The notes under the pieces: model-generated
What the model saw: the letters and a program-made list of their open reading frames with translations, nothing else
Database searches by the model: none
What the model was told of the DNA's origin: nothing
Part shown: piece after piece, positions 8,978 to 18,729 of the stretch
Position numbering within the stretch: the stretch's first letter is position 1
Layout of the letters: each line of letters begins with the position of its first letter
Program-made: the position numbers and the translations under genes
Assembly: GCA_910575005.1 (NCBI GenBank)
Contig: CAJTCL010000011.1
Location: 92,195 to 156,194 of the forward strand
Direction of reading: 5' to 3'
Length of the DNA: 64,000 nucleotides
Origin: Lachnospiraceae bacterium
Lineage (GTDB): Bacteria; Bacillota; Clostridia; Lachnospirales; Lachnospiraceae

Positions 8978-11900
8978 ATGAAGCCAGGAAACAAAACAAG
9001 ACTGGCAGCGTGGCTGTTGACAGCAGCTATCCTGGCAGCCGATGTCTTTGGAAATGGTGGTTTGGCCTATGCCATGCAGCCCCAGGAGACAGAAGCAGCC
9101 GTGCAGCCAGAGCAGGACACAGAACAATTGTCAGAGGACGGCAAGACCACAGAAGATGAATTTATGGATGAGCTAGAGCAAGAGCAGGCAGAACATCCAG
9201 AAACTGAGATAGATGACAGCTCCAAACAGCCAGAAGAGGAGTCTGGTTCAAATATGGAGCAGAATAATACAGAAAATAGTGAAAATATAAAAGAAGAGAG
9301 GCAATTTGAGGAGGAAGACAGCAGAATACAGCAGGATGAGAGGATAGCAGATTCAGAGGATCAAGAGGACGCATTAGAGCAGGATATGTTGAGAACTCAA
9401 GCTCCGAATACAGAAAATCCAGCAGAACCAACAGCACAGGAAGCCTTTGCAGCGCTGCTTAAGGACTATGATATGTATGGTGTGCTTACGAATAGTGCAG
9501 AGATTCCTGTTTATCAGGAACCATTCACAGCTTCACCTGTAATACAGAAGCTTCCCAGTGGTTATCAAGTTAGATTTCAAAATGTAGTTTTGGGAACGGA
9601 TGGCGTTTGGTTTCAAGTGGCTTTTGCAGTGAAGGGAGTAGAATATACAGGTTTTATTCAGAGTAATTTTGTGGTTTCTGAAGATACCAGGCTCACAGAT
9701 TGGAGCAATCAATATCTCAATGGAACTGGGGAGAGAGGAACTGCGAGTAATGGTGTCAATGTACAGGCAACAGATCTTTCTGCATTTCCTTCCAGTTATC
9801 GTACATTTATCAAACAGATGATGCAGGCACATCCAAGTTGGTGTTTTGTACCAATGAATACAGGAATAGAATGGTCTGATGTTGTGGAAAATGAGATGGT
9901 TACAGCTAGGAATTTGGTGGATATTAATCATCCAGAAGATTGGAAATCGAAAGCACCTGGGGATTATGATCCTGAGGAAGGATATGTAATTCGTGATGGA
10001 GAAACTTGGGTGCAGGCCTCGGAGCCAATCGTAAAATATTATCTTGATCCAAGAAATTTCCTCAATGAAACATCTGTCTTTCAGTTTGAGCAGCTTACCT
10101 ATAACAGTGCCTATCATAATGAGGCTGGGGTGGAAAGAATATTGAGCGGCACTTTTATGAGCAAAAAGAAGCTGGAGGATGGTTCTGGCGGTGGGATTAC
10201 CTATGCCAAGGCATTTATGAAGATTGGAAAACAATTAAAGGTCAGTCCTTATTTTCTGGCCAGCCGTATTCGCCAGGAGCAGGGGGTCAACGGTGATTCT
10301 GCATTGATTTCCGGTACATATCCAGGATTTGAGGGATATTATAATTATTTTAATATTTCTGCATATGGATTGGGAGAGCAGGTCATTATCAATGGATTGA
10401 CAGAGGCCAAAAAGGAGGGGTGGACGACTCGTTATGCTGCTCTGTATGGTGGAGCCAAGAAGACGGCAGAAAATTATATTTCCAAAGGACAGGATACCTT
10501 CTATCTGCAGAAATTTGATGTGGTTGGCGCCTATGGTGCTTTATATATGCATCAGTATATGCAAAATCTTTTGGCTGCGGACAATGAGGGGAAAAATGTA
10601 AAGAACAGTTATGCTGCAATGGGTGTTCTTGAGAACAGTTTTGTATTTAAAATTCCAGTTTATAACAATATGCCAGCTTCTCTGTGTCCATTGCCAGGAA
10701 ATCCACTGAGTAAGCCTACCTTGAAAGTTTCCAAGAATGGTTATACGTCAGCAAAGCTCTCTTGGTCTCAGGTGGGAGGCGCGGATGCTTATCAGATTTA
10801 CCGCAAAGAAGGCTCTAAGGGGTCCTATGTCAGAATTAAGACGGTAAAGGGGGAAACATCTACCTCTTATCAGGATAAAAATGTCTCCCCTGGAAAAACT
10901 TATTATTATAAAGTGCGAGCCTATGTAAAGCTCAACTCTGGAACAAAATTTTCGTCCTTTGCCAGTGAAAAAACAGCAAAGTTTACAATACCTGCTACTG
11001 ATTGGACAAAATTTTATATAAAAACCTATACCTCAGTAAGGCTGTCATGGAAGCAAGCATCAGTGAGTGGCTATTGGGTTTATCGTAAGACAGATTCTGG
11101 CAAATTTACGCGGATTAAAACTTTAAAAGGGAAGACTAGTCTGACCTATACTGATCAGACAGTGCTTCCGGGACATACTTACTCTTATAAGATACGTGGT
11201 TATAAGACAATTGCAGGAAAGAATTATTCTTCCCCTTATACCAGTATAAAGACAGCGGCAATTAAAATAAAAGCGCCGCAGTTTAGCAGTGCTTCTGTCT
11301 CTGGAATCAATAAGGCGAAACTAAAATGGAAACAGGATTCCAAAGCCACAGGTTATTGTATTTACCGTTCTACGACAGAGAAAGGCGGCTACAAGAAAAT
11401 TAAGACCATTAACAATAATAAGACATTGAACTGGACAGACAGCAGTATTTCCCCTGGAACTTCATATTATTATAAGATACGCTCCTATGTGAAATCTGAG
11501 TATGGAAAGGGAAACTCTGGTTATTCCAAGATTTTGATGGTCAATACAAGTATTGATAAGCCGTTGGTTTCTTCTGTTACTTCCTCAGCCACCGGAATTA
11601 AGCTGAAATGGAAAAAAAGCGAGAATGCCACTGGTTATCAGATTTATCGTTCCAGTTCATATAATGGAAAATATACTTCTGTAAAAAAGGTCACGAAAAA
11701 TTCTTCCGTGACCTTTACGGATAAAAGTGTCACATTTGGCAAAACATATTATTATAAAGTCAGAGCCTATAAAACGATTGGCACAAGTACAAAATATTCC
11801 AGTTGGTCAGCCATTGTATGTGGCAGGCCAGAGCTTGAAGAAACACGTTTTACAGGAATTTCTGGTATCAGTTCCACAAAGGCAACCTTAAAGTGGAGTA

Positions 11901-12121
11901 AAGTTTCTGGTGTACAGGGCTATAAATTGTATCGGAAGACAGGCAAAAGCGGCAAATATAGTGCAATGAAAAGTATTTCCAGTGCTGCAACTACAAAGTA
12001 TACAGACAAAAGCTTAAAAAAGAACACTACTTATTATTATAAAATACGAACCTGGAAGAAAGTAGATGGAAAGGTTCGTTATTCTGCATATTCCAAGGAA
12101 TGGTGTGTGCAGACCCAATAA
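8978..12121 (+). CDS. Secreted beta-N-acetylglucosaminidase with SH3-like and five FN3 domains
   Basis: A 1047-residue exported wall hydrolase. After a signal peptide comes a long Glu/Gln/Asp-rich linker (about residues 35-150), an SH3-like segment (about 155-230), and a glucosaminidase domain (about 265-560) recognised by the SPYFLASRIRQEQGVNG stretch with its catalytic glutamate and the YNYFNISAYG motif. Five FN3-like repeats fill the C-terminus. It lacks a choline-binding or LysM anchor. The ATG at 8978 is preferred over one at 8966, because the first AGGAGG ends two bases before 8966 while GGAGAG is well placed for 8978. It lies 37 bases after the amidase gene and likely works with it in wall turnover. 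Confidence 0.85.
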   Translation: MKPGNKTRLAAWLLTAAILAADVFGNGGLAYAMQPQETEAAVQPEQDTEQLSEDGKTTEDEFMDELEQEQAEHPETEIDDSSKQPEEESGSNMEQNNTENSENIKEERQFEEEDSRIQQDERIADSEDQEDALEQDMLRTQAPNTENPAEPTAQEAFAALLKDYDMYGVLTNSAEIPVYQEPFTASPVIQKLPSGYQVRFQNVVLGTDGVWFQVAFAVKGVEYTGFIQSNFVVSEDTRLTDWSNQYLNGTGERGTASNGVNVQATDLSAFPSSYRTFIKQMMQAHPSWCFVPMNTGIEWSDVVENEMVTARNLVDINHPEDWKSKAPGDYDPEEGYVIRDGETWVQASEPIVKYYLDPRNFLNETSVFQFEQLTYNSAYHNEAGVERILSGTFMSKKKLEDGSGGGITYAKAFMKIGKQLKVSPYFLASRIRQEQGVNGDSALISGTYPGFEGYYNYFNISAYGLGEQVIINGLTEAKKEGWTTRYAALYGGAKKTAENYISKGQDTFYLQKFDVVGAYGALYMHQYMQNLLAADNEGKNVKNSYAAMGVLENSFVFKIPVYNNMPASLCPLPGNPLSKPTLKVSKNGYTSAKLSWSQVGGADAYQIYRKEGSKGSYVRIKTVKGETSTSYQDKNVSPGKTYYYKVRAYVKLNSGTKFSSFASEKTAKFTIPATDWTKFYIKTYTSVRLSWKQASVSGYWVYRKTDSGKFTRIKTLKGKTSLTYTDQTVLPGHTYSYKIRGYKTIAGKNYSSPYTSIKTAAIKIKAPQFSSASVSGINKAKLKWKQDSKATGYCIYRSTTEKGGYKKIKTINNNKTLNWTDSSISPGTSYYYKIRSYVKSEYGKGNSGYSKILMVNTSIDKPLVSSVTSSATGIKLKWKKSENATGYQIYRSSSYNGKYTSVKKVTKNSSVTFTDKSVTFGKTYYYKVRAYKTIGTSTKYSSWSAIVCGRPELEETRFTGISGISSTKATLKWSKVSGVQGYKLYRKTGKSGKYSAMKSISSAATTKYTDKSLKKNTTYYYKIRTWKKVDGKVRYSAYSKEWCVQTQ

Positions 12122-12136
12122 AAAGGAATTTTATCT

Positions 12137-14008
12137 ATGAAGATTACACCTTATAAAATAAAAAAAGGGATTCGATATTTTAAGCATTATGGGCCCAAAG
12201 CCTTTTGGAATCGGTTGCGCGACAAATTGGAGCCGGAAGATGTGCCTTATGCACCGTGGTTTGAAAAATATAAGGCTGGAGAAGAAGAATTGGCTCGTCA
12301 GGTAAGACAGGAACAGAAATTTGTGTATCGTCCCTTGATCAGTGTGGTGGTTCCCTGTTATCAGACACCAGAGGATTATCTGCTGCAGATGTTGGATTCT
12401 GTGCGTTTGCAGTCATATAGTAATTGGCAGCTTTGCCTGGCGGACGCTACGCCTTCTGACCAAGTGGCCAAAGTAGTGGAAAGTTATTGTCAGCAATATT
12501 CAGAGACGAGAATTATCTATCGTCACTTACAAGAGAATCAGGGAATTGCAGGAAATACCAATGCGGGTATAAATTTTGCACAGGGAGAATGGATTGGATT
12601 GTTAGATCATGATGATCTCTTGGCGCCAAATGCTTTGTATGAGATGGTTGCTTTGATGAATCAGGAACCACAGATGGAAGCACTCTATTCTGATGAAGAT
12701 CAGGTGGAAGAGACAAGACATGGGTTAGAACACAAAAAGCCACATTTTAAGCCAGATTTTAGTCCTGATCTTTTGCGTTCCAACAACTATATCACTCATT
12801 TCTTCTGTGTCAGGTGCAGCGTGGTGCAGAAGACAGGTGGGCTGCGGGCTGAATTTGAAGGCGCTCAGGATTATGATTTTATTTTACGTTGTACCGAGAT
12901 TGCGGCTATGGTTGGGCATGTGCCGAAAGTTCTCTATCACTGGCGGGTTCACAGTAATTCCACCGCAGATAATCCCTTGAGTAAGACATATGCTTATGAG
13001 GCTGGTCAGCGTGCTTTACAAGAACATTTAAAACGAGTGGGACAGCCAGGAGAAGTCAGCCAGTTGATGCATTTTGGATTTTATCGGGTAAAATATCCAG
13101 TCAAGGGAAATCCACTGGTGTCCATCTTAATTCCCAATAAAGATCAATCAGATACTTTGCGCCGTTGTATAGAATCCCTGATGAAATCTTCATGGCAGAA
13201 TTTTGAAATTATTATTGTGGAGAATAATAGTCAAGAATCAGAGACTTTTCAATATTATCAGGAACTCTGTACACAGTTTAGAGAAAATGATCCCCAGTTG
13301 CCAGAAAATCAAACACAAGCGATTTATGGGCAGGGTACATTGCCAGGCGGACAGTTGGTCAAGGTGGTAGTTTGGGAGAGTGGTTTTAATTATTCGGCAA
13401 TCAATAATTTTGGCGCTTCCTATGCACAAGGTGAATATTTCGTGCTGCTTAACAATGATATTGAAATGATTACGATAAACTGGTTGGAAGAGATGCTGGG
13501 CAATTGCCAGAGACCAGAGGTTGGCATTGTTGGGGCAAGGCTCTATTATCCAGATCAAACGATTCAACATGCAGGTATTGTACTAGGAATTGATGGTATT
13601 GCTGCAAATATGTTTCCAGGGCTGCGTCGTGGGCAGGAAGGTTATTACCATAAAGCGGCAATTCAACTAAATTACAGTGCAGTGACAGCGGCCTGTTTGA
13701 TGGTATCACAAGAGATTTATCAAAAGGTTCACGGATTGGAAGAACAGCTTGCAGTAGCTTTTAATGACCTGGATTTCTGTCTGCGCGTCTGCAAGGAAGG
13801 CTATCTAGTGGTATATGATCCGTTTGTGGAGGCATATCACTACGAGTCAAAATCCCGTGGAGAGGAAGATACAAAGGAAAAGGTATATCGTTTTGGGGAG
13901 GAGATAGAGTTTATTCGTACACGCTGGATTGACTTGTTAAAGAAAGGGGATCCATATTATAATCCTAATTTTTCGCTGAAAAAGTGTAATTATGCTTTAA
14001 AACCTTAA
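12137..14008 (+). CDS. Glycosyltransferase with two family-2 (GT-A) domains
   Basis: This 623-residue cytoplasmic protein carries two GT2 modules: one about residues 70-290 (SVVVPCYQTPEDYL, then LLDHDDLLAP as the DXD-type nucleotide-sugar site) and one about 330-600 (VSILIPNKDQSDTLRRC, then LLNNDIEMI). Tandem GT2 proteins typically build repeating glycan backbones such as rhamnan or O-antigen-like chains. It lies 15 bases after the glucosaminidase gene and upstream of other polysaccharide genes, supporting a role in surface glycan assembly. Substrate cannot be read from the sequence. Confidence 0.85.
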   Translation: MKITPYKIKKGIRYFKHYGPKAFWNRLRDKLEPEDVPYAPWFEKYKAGEEELARQVRQEQKFVYRPLISVVVPCYQTPEDYLLQMLDSVRLQSYSNWQLCLADATPSDQVAKVVESYCQQYSETRIIYRHLQENQGIAGNTNAGINFAQGEWIGLLDHDDLLAPNALYEMVALMNQEPQMEALYSDEDQVEETRHGLEHKKPHFKPDFSPDLLRSNNYITHFFCVRCSVVQKTGGLRAEFEGAQDYDFILRCTEIAAMVGHVPKVLYHWRVHSNSTADNPLSKTYAYEAGQRALQEHLKRVGQPGEVSQLMHFGFYRVKYPVKGNPLVSILIPNKDQSDTLRRCIESLMKSSWQNFEIIIVENNSQESETFQYYQELCTQFRENDPQLPENQTQAIYGQGTLPGGQLVKVVVWESGFNYSAINNFGASYAQGEYFVLLNNDIEMITINWLEEMLGNCQRPEVGIVGARLYYPDQTIQHAGIVLGIDGIAANMFPGLRRGQEGYYHKAAIQLNYSAVTAACLMVSQEIYQKVHGLEEQLAVAFNDLDFCLRVCKEGYLVVYDPFVEAYHYESKSRGEEDTKEKVYRFGEEIEFIRTRWIDLLKKGDPYYNPNFSLKKCNYALKP

Positions 14009-14093
14009 GCCAGAGTATGTGATTATCTCTAGATTGGCTGACGAGCGAATGATAACTAATATAATAACAATGATTGGGGCGGTTTTTTAAAAC

Positions 14094-14122
14094 TTGCCCT
14101 TTTCCCAATTCAATGCTACAAT
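14094..14122 (+). promoter_or_regulatory. Promoter of the small zinc-ribbon gene
   Basis: TTGCCC at 14094-14099 and TACAAT at 14117-14122 are spaced by 17 bases, about 49 bases before the ATG. Confidence 0.5.
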
Positions 14123-14170
14123 AGAGGGAACCAAAAATATACAGAATTGGATGGATGTGAGAAGAGACAC

Positions 14171-14377
14171 ATGATGAAAGTATTTATATGCCCAAAATGC
14201 GGAAGTATTACAACAGTATCTCGCAGAAAAGAGATATTTTGCCATAAATGTGGTGGAACACAGATGATTCCTGCTAAGCTTACATTTGCAAAATATAGTG
14301 AGATGGATGAACAACAGAGAAAAGATTACTCAGAAAGTTGGCTGTACATACGGAATCATACTTCCGGTGAAGTTTAG
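14171..14377 (+). CDS. Small zinc-ribbon protein
   Basis: A 68-residue protein with two CxxC knuckles (CPKCG near residue 6 and CHKCGG near residue 25), which together make a zinc ribbon, followed by a charged helical tail. No enzymatic motif is visible; it may bind nucleic acid or a partner protein. The start is one of two adjacent ATGs at 14171 and 14174; an upstream in-frame TTG at 14147 has no binding site. It is transcribed from its own promoter and lies between two polysaccharide genes. Confidence 0.6.
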   Translation: MMKVFICPKCGSITTVSRRKEIFCHKCGGTQMIPAKLTFAKYSEMDEQQRKDYSESWLYIRNHTSGEV

Positions 14378-14527
14378 GAAAACACTGTTCAGGTTTACTA
14401 AAAAATACAGTGCAATCTTAAGAAATTATTAATACAATTGCCGTTGTTTTGTATAAAAGAGCTGTTGTATGATGTGATAAGCGTGACTGCACACAAATTT
14501 TGACTATGGACTTTTGAGGATTGAATT

Positions 14528-15943
14528 ATGTACAAAAAGCAGAAAAAGAGCTGGGTAAAGCATCTGGATTTTTTGATTTTGGATGTGCTTTGTCTGGAAA
14601 TTACGTTTTATCTGTCCTGTCTGGCCAGGCTGGGACATTTCCATAGCCATTCTGGAATCAGCCAATATTATAACCGTTTGGCAGTACTGCTTTTACTGAT
14701 TGATATCTGTGTTGTATTTCTTGCAGAAGCATATACTGGAATTTTGCGAAGAAACCGGATTCAGGAATTGAAAGCGGTGATTATGCACTGCAGTACCATA
14801 TTTGCAGCGATCACAGTCTATCTTTGGGGCACAAAACAGTCTGAAATCTATTCCAGACAGGTGATCCTGGTATTTTGGGGTGTGTCCATTGTGGTGGAGT
14901 ATTTTGCCCGTTGTCTATGGAAAATTTATATCCGTCAGCGCATGATTCGCGGCAAACGATTTACGCGGTTGGTGATTGTGACAGAGGAACGTTTTGCAAA
15001 GCAGTGTGTTTCTGATTTTCAGAAGGACAGATATAAAGAGTTTCAAGTGATTGGTGTGGTGGTTGTAGATGAGGACCGAACAGGAGAGATGATTTGTGAT
15101 GTGCCTGTTGTGGCCTCTGCGGATAGTTTTCTTGAGTATGTCCGTCTGAATGTGGTGGATGAAGTCTTTATCAATGGGAATACTAGAGAAAGCAGTGAGG
15201 CTTTGGCAAATGAGTTGTTGGAACTTGGTTTGACGGTGCATTTTAATCTTGTGCGGGAGTCTCGATTGATGCCGAATAAATTGGTAGAGCAGTGCGGAAA
15301 ATATTTGGTATTGACAACCAGCATGAAAATAGCTACCAATCGGCAGGTATTTTTAAAACGATGTATGGATATTGCAGGCAGTCTGGTGGGATTGATTTTA
15401 ATGGTAATTGCATTTTTAGTTTTTGCACCTTTCATTAAGCTACAATCACCAGGGCCGATTTTTTATGCGCAGACCAGAATTGGCAAAAATGGGCGTCGGT
15501 TTAAATTTTATAAATTTCGTACCATGATTGTCGGTGCAGATGATATGAAAAAAGATCTGATGGAACACAACGAGATGCAGGGGCTGATGTTTAAGATGGA
15601 GGAGGATCCGAGAATTTTTCCAGTAGGAAAAGTGATGCGTAAATTTTCCATTGATGAACTTCCACAGTTTTGGAATGTGCTTAAGGGAGATATGAGTCTG
15701 GTAGGGACAAGACCTCCCACAGAAGATGAATTTGAGCAGTATGAGCTGCATCACAAGGCCAGGCTTGGTATTCGGCCAGGACTGACGGGTATGTGGCAGG
15801 TCAGCGGCAGAAGTGATATCAAGGATTTTGAAGAAATTGTTGCCTTGGACACCCAATATATATCCAACTGGTCGCTTGCTATGGATATACGGATTTTATT
15901 TCGCACAGTGGGTGTAGTACTGACAGGAAAAGGATCATCATGA
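14528..15943 (+). CDS. Undecaprenyl-phosphate sugar phosphotransferase (exopolysaccharide initiation)
   Basis: A 471-residue polyprenyl-phosphate glycosylphosphotransferase of the WbaP/CpsE type, which attaches the first sugar-1-phosphate to the lipid carrier. The N-terminal half has several membrane segments and a CoA-binding-like nucleotide fold (about 140-260). The C-terminal catalytic part starts at KRCMDIAGSLVGL and includes SPGPIFYAQTRIGKNGR, KFYKFRTM, SIDELPQFWNVLKGDMSLVGTRP and RPGLTGMWQVSGRS, all hallmarks of the family. Its last four bases overlap the start of the next glycosyltransferase, so they form one transcription unit. Confidence 0.92.
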   Translation: MYKKQKKSWVKHLDFLILDVLCLEITFYLSCLARLGHFHSHSGISQYYNRLAVLLLLIDICVVFLAEAYTGILRRNRIQELKAVIMHCSTIFAAITVYLWGTKQSEIYSRQVILVFWGVSIVVEYFARCLWKIYIRQRMIRGKRFTRLVIVTEERFAKQCVSDFQKDRYKEFQVIGVVVVDEDRTGEMICDVPVVASADSFLEYVRLNVVDEVFINGNTRESSEALANELLELGLTVHFNLVRESRLMPNKLVEQCGKYLVLTTSMKIATNRQVFLKRCMDIAGSLVGLILMVIAFLVFAPFIKLQSPGPIFYAQTRIGKNGRRFKFYKFRTMIVGADDMKKDLMEHNEMQGLMFKMEEDPRIFPVGKVMRKFSIDELPQFWNVLKGDMSLVGTRPPTEDEFEQYELHHKARLGIRPGLTGMWQVSGRSDIKDFEEIVALDTQYISNWSLAMDIRILFRTVGVVLTGKGSS

Positions 15944-16704
15944 TAGATATTTCAATTACGATCGTAGCCTACAATGACGAAGTGGATGTGAGAAATGCGG
16001 TATGTTCTATCTTGGAGCATACCGCAGTGACAATTTCCAAGAAGATTTATATTGTAGACAACAGTACAAAAGAAAATACACTGTCTTTTCTTGCAAAAGA
16101 ATATAAGGATGTGGATTATCAAAAACCAGAAAAAAATCTGGGGTTTGGGGGAGGGCATAATTATGTGCTCAATAACCTCAATTCCAAGTATCACGCAATT
16201 GTAAATCCTGACATTCTCTTGACAGAGGACAGTTTTTTGACGTTGATGGGATTTCTGGAAAAAACTGGAGCAGGTATGGTGGTTCCCAGACTGACCGATG
16301 AGCAGGGAGAACTGCAGTCTGTATATCGGCGTGAGCCGACATTGTTGGATATGGCAATTCGTATGTTTTTTCCTTCTCTTTTTAAGAAGCGTCAATCGTA
16401 CCATACCATGCAGGATATGGATTATGGGAAACCATTTCGGGTGCCATTTGCACAGGGCAGTTTTCTGGTAATTCGTACAGAATTGTTTCGGGAGTTGGGA
16501 GGATTTGACAATCGTTATTTTATGTATATGGAAGATGTAGATCTTTGCAGGCAGGTAAATATAAAAAGCAGTCTCTGGTATTGCCCGAAAACTTCTGTGA
16601 TCCATAAATGGGAACGAGGTTCACACAAAGATTGGAAGCTGTTAAAGCTTCATTTAACCTCTATGTTTCAATATTTCAGAAAATGGGGGTGGAGGCTGTG
16701 TTAG
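15940..16704 (+). CDS. Glycosyltransferase family 2 (rhamnosyltransferase-like)
   Basis: A 254-residue GT2 enzyme with the opening ISITIVAYNDEVDV, the acceptor region NLGFGGGHNYVL, the DXD-like NPDILL and the late FMYMEDVDLCRQV motif that is typical of rhamnosyltransferase-like GT2 proteins. Its ATG overlaps the TGA of the sugar-transferase gene (ATGA), giving tight coupling. It probably adds the second or a later sugar to the lipid-linked unit; the sugar is not determined. Confidence 0.85.
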   Translation: MIDISITIVAYNDEVDVRNAVCSILEHTAVTISKKIYIVDNSTKENTLSFLAKEYKDVDYQKPEKNLGFGGGHNYVLNNLNSKYHAIVNPDILLTEDSFLTLMGFLEKTGAGMVVPRLTDEQGELQSVYRREPTLLDMAIRMFFPSLFKKRQSYHTMQDMDYGKPFRVPFAQGSFLVIRTELFRELGGFDNRYFMYMEDVDLCRQVNIKSSLWYCPKTSVIHKWERGSHKDWKLLKLHLTSMFQYFRKWGWRLC

Positions 16705-17447
16705 AGAAGAATGTCCGTGTCTCTGTGGCGATGGTAACATACAATGGCGCTGCGTATCTTCGTCAGCAGATGGATTCCATTTTGGGACAGTTGGGAGAGC
16801 AGGATGAATTGGTGGTTTCTGATGATGGTTCCAAAGATCATACAGTTTCAATTCTCAGAGAATATCAGAAGAAAGATTCCAGAATTCGTCTGCTTCAAGG
16901 GCCTGGTAGGGGGGTTAAGTGCAACATATCACATGCCCTGCAAAATACCAGAGGAAAATATATTTTTCTTGCCGATCAGGATGATATCTGGCTGTCGGGA
17001 AAAGTGGAACAGGTATTGCAGGCGTTTGAGAGGCAGAAGGCAGCCGTTGTGATTCATGACGCCAGAGTATTTGTTGGTGAGAACATTTCAGATGTTCTTA
17101 TGGAATCTTTTTTTGAGTTTCGAGGCGCTAAGCCTGGGGTATTAAAAAATATAATCAAGAACAGTTATATTGGCTGTTGTATGGCTTTTCGGAGGGAGTT
17201 GTTGGAGGTGGTTCTGCCAATCCCAGAGCAGATTGAAATGCATGATCAGTGGATTGGGATTCTAGGAGATTATTACATGGGAAAATCCTGTTTTTTGCCA
17301 GAGCCATTATTGTTGTACCGCAGACATGAAAAGAACCAATCTGCAATGACACATTATGGATTTGGCAAAATGTTACGGAACCGTTTGGTGTTTTTGGGAT
17401 GTTTTTCAAGAAGGATATTATTTCATCACCGTAATAGGAATGAGTAG
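16683..17447 (+). CDS. Glycosyltransferase family 2
   Basis: A third short GT2 enzyme, about 254 residues, with VRVSVAMVTYNGAAYLRQQMDS, the nucleotide-binding VSDDGSKD and the DXD-like LADQDDIWL. This combination is common in enzymes decorating rhamnose-containing cell-wall glycans. The start is uncertain: the ATG at 16683 and GTGs at 16689 and 16698 are all in frame and lie inside the end of the preceding gene (stop at 16702-16704), while GGGGTGGAGG sits among them. A longer frame opens at 16608 but would overlap the previous gene by almost 100 bases. Confidence 0.82.
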   Translation: MGVEAVLEKNVRVSVAMVTYNGAAYLRQQMDSILGQLGEQDELVVSDDGSKDHTVSILREYQKKDSRIRLLQGPGRGVKCNISHALQNTRGKYIFLADQDDIWLSGKVEQVLQAFERQKAAVVIHDARVFVGENISDVLMESFFEFRGAKPGVLKNIIKNSYIGCCMAFRRELLEVVLPIPEQIEMHDQWIGILGDYYMGKSCFLPEPLLLYRRHEKNQSAMTHYGFGKMLRNRLVFLGCFSRRILFHHRNRNE

Positions 17448-17584
17448 TTATGATATTTTTGTAGAAATGAAGAAAATAATGGTTGATAAATGACAAGAAA
17501 TATTATAATATTAGTCATAAGTGTGTAATATTTATAAAATATATCAGTAATAAACTAGAAATAATCAACGGGTAGGGTGAAGGT

Positions 17585-18715
17585 ATGGCAAGAAAACAGG
17601 ATGGAAATGAGAATACAGCAAACAAGAAAGCCAAAAAAGCAAAAAAAATCAGGAGAAGAATTTTTTTAGTATGTGCGGAGCTATTGTTGCTTGGCGGTGT
17701 TGTGGCGTGGCTATGGACTGATTCTAAGATGGACAAGATTACCACCGATGACACTTTTCATGCAAAAGAGGTGAAAAATATTGAGCTCACGAAAGAGACA
17801 CAGGATGTTTTGGGTGGATATACAACATTTGCTTTGTTTGGATTGGACAACCGGGATGAAAGCACTTACAACAGTGGTAATTCAGATGTTATTATGGTGG
17901 CAAGGATTGATAATAAGACCAAGGAAGTGCGTTTAGTGTCAGTGTATCGCGATACATTTTTGAAGATGGCAGATTTGGACAATACAGAGGCTTACAGTAA
18001 GGCCAATGCAGCCTATGCAGTGGGCGGGCCTAAGCAGGCAGTTCGTATGTTAAATACAAATTTGGATTTGGATATTCAGGACTATGTTTCTTTTGATTTT
18101 AGTGCAGTGGCAGAGGCTGTGGATATTTTAGGCGGCGTGGAAGTAGAAGTGACGCCGGAGGAAGCAGGGCACCTAAATAATTATTGTATTGAGACTTCCA
18201 AGGTGACAGGCAAGAGTTATGAACCGCTTCCAGAGATTGCTGAGACAAAGAGTTACACATTGAATGGTGTTCAGGCAGTTTCCTATGGGCGAATCCGTTA
18301 TACATTGGGGGATGATTTTAAGAGGACGGAACGTCAAAGGCTTGTGCTGAATAAAATGGTAGAAAAGGCATTAAATTCTGATGCTGTAACGATCAATAAA
18401 TTGATCGACGCAGTATTCCCCAAGATTCAGACCAGTCTGGGTAAGGCAGAGTTGCTTTCTATGGCTATGGATGCATTTAATTATAAAATGGGAGAGAATG
18501 CGGGATTTCCATTTGATTTTCGCAATGTGGTAGTGGATATTGCTTATCAGAAGGAAGATGCTGACTGTGTAATTCCGGCAGATCTGGCAAGCAATGTCAA
18601 ACAGCTTCATGATTTTTTATACGGGACAACAAGTTATACTGTGACAGAGAGCGTGCAGAGCATCAGTGATGAGATGGAATACAGGACTGGCGTGGCTGGG
18701 GAGAGCAGTGAATAG
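17585..18715 (+). CDS. LytR-CpsA-Psr (LCP) family cell-wall polymer ligase, second copy
   Basis: A 376-residue paralogue of the gene at 2155. It has a lysine-rich cytoplasmic start, one membrane segment (about residues 23-43) and the LCP core: FGLDNRDEST, SDVIMVARI, SVYRDTFLKM, and RYTLGDDFKRTERQRLV. The binding site GGTGAAGG is just upstream of the ATG. Position directly after the glycosyltransferases suggests it attaches their product to peptidoglycan. The gene is followed after only 14 bases by glmS, which supplies amino sugar for the same wall. Confidence 0.92.
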   Translation: MARKQDGNENTANKKAKKAKKIRRRIFLVCAELLLLGGVVAWLWTDSKMDKITTDDTFHAKEVKNIELTKETQDVLGGYTTFALFGLDNRDESTYNSGNSDVIMVARIDNKTKEVRLVSVYRDTFLKMADLDNTEAYSKANAAYAVGGPKQAVRMLNTNLDLDIQDYVSFDFSAVAEAVDILGGVEVEVTPEEAGHLNNYCIETSKVTGKSYEPLPEIAETKSYTLNGVQAVSYGRIRYTLGDDFKRTERQRLVLNKMVEKALNSDAVTINKLIDAVFPKIQTSLGKAELLSMAMDAFNYKMGENAGFPFDFRNVVVDIAYQKEDADCVIPADLASNVKQLHDFLYGTTSYTVTESVQSISDEMEYRTGVAGESSE

Positions 18716-18729
18716 CAGGAGGACAGAAT

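Noticed and set aside
9533..10234. 233-codon open frame on the minus strand
   Set aside because: It lies fully inside the glucosaminidase gene, has no binding site and encodes no recognisable protein; it is a shadow of the real gene.
15952..16605. 217-codon open frame on the minus strand
   Set aside because: It is antisense to the rhamnosyltransferase-like gene, whose motifs are clear; no start signal or domain is seen.
18716..18729. glmS ribozyme
   Set aside because: Only 14 bases separate the LCP gene and glmS, too few for the ribozyme, and no core sequence is visible.
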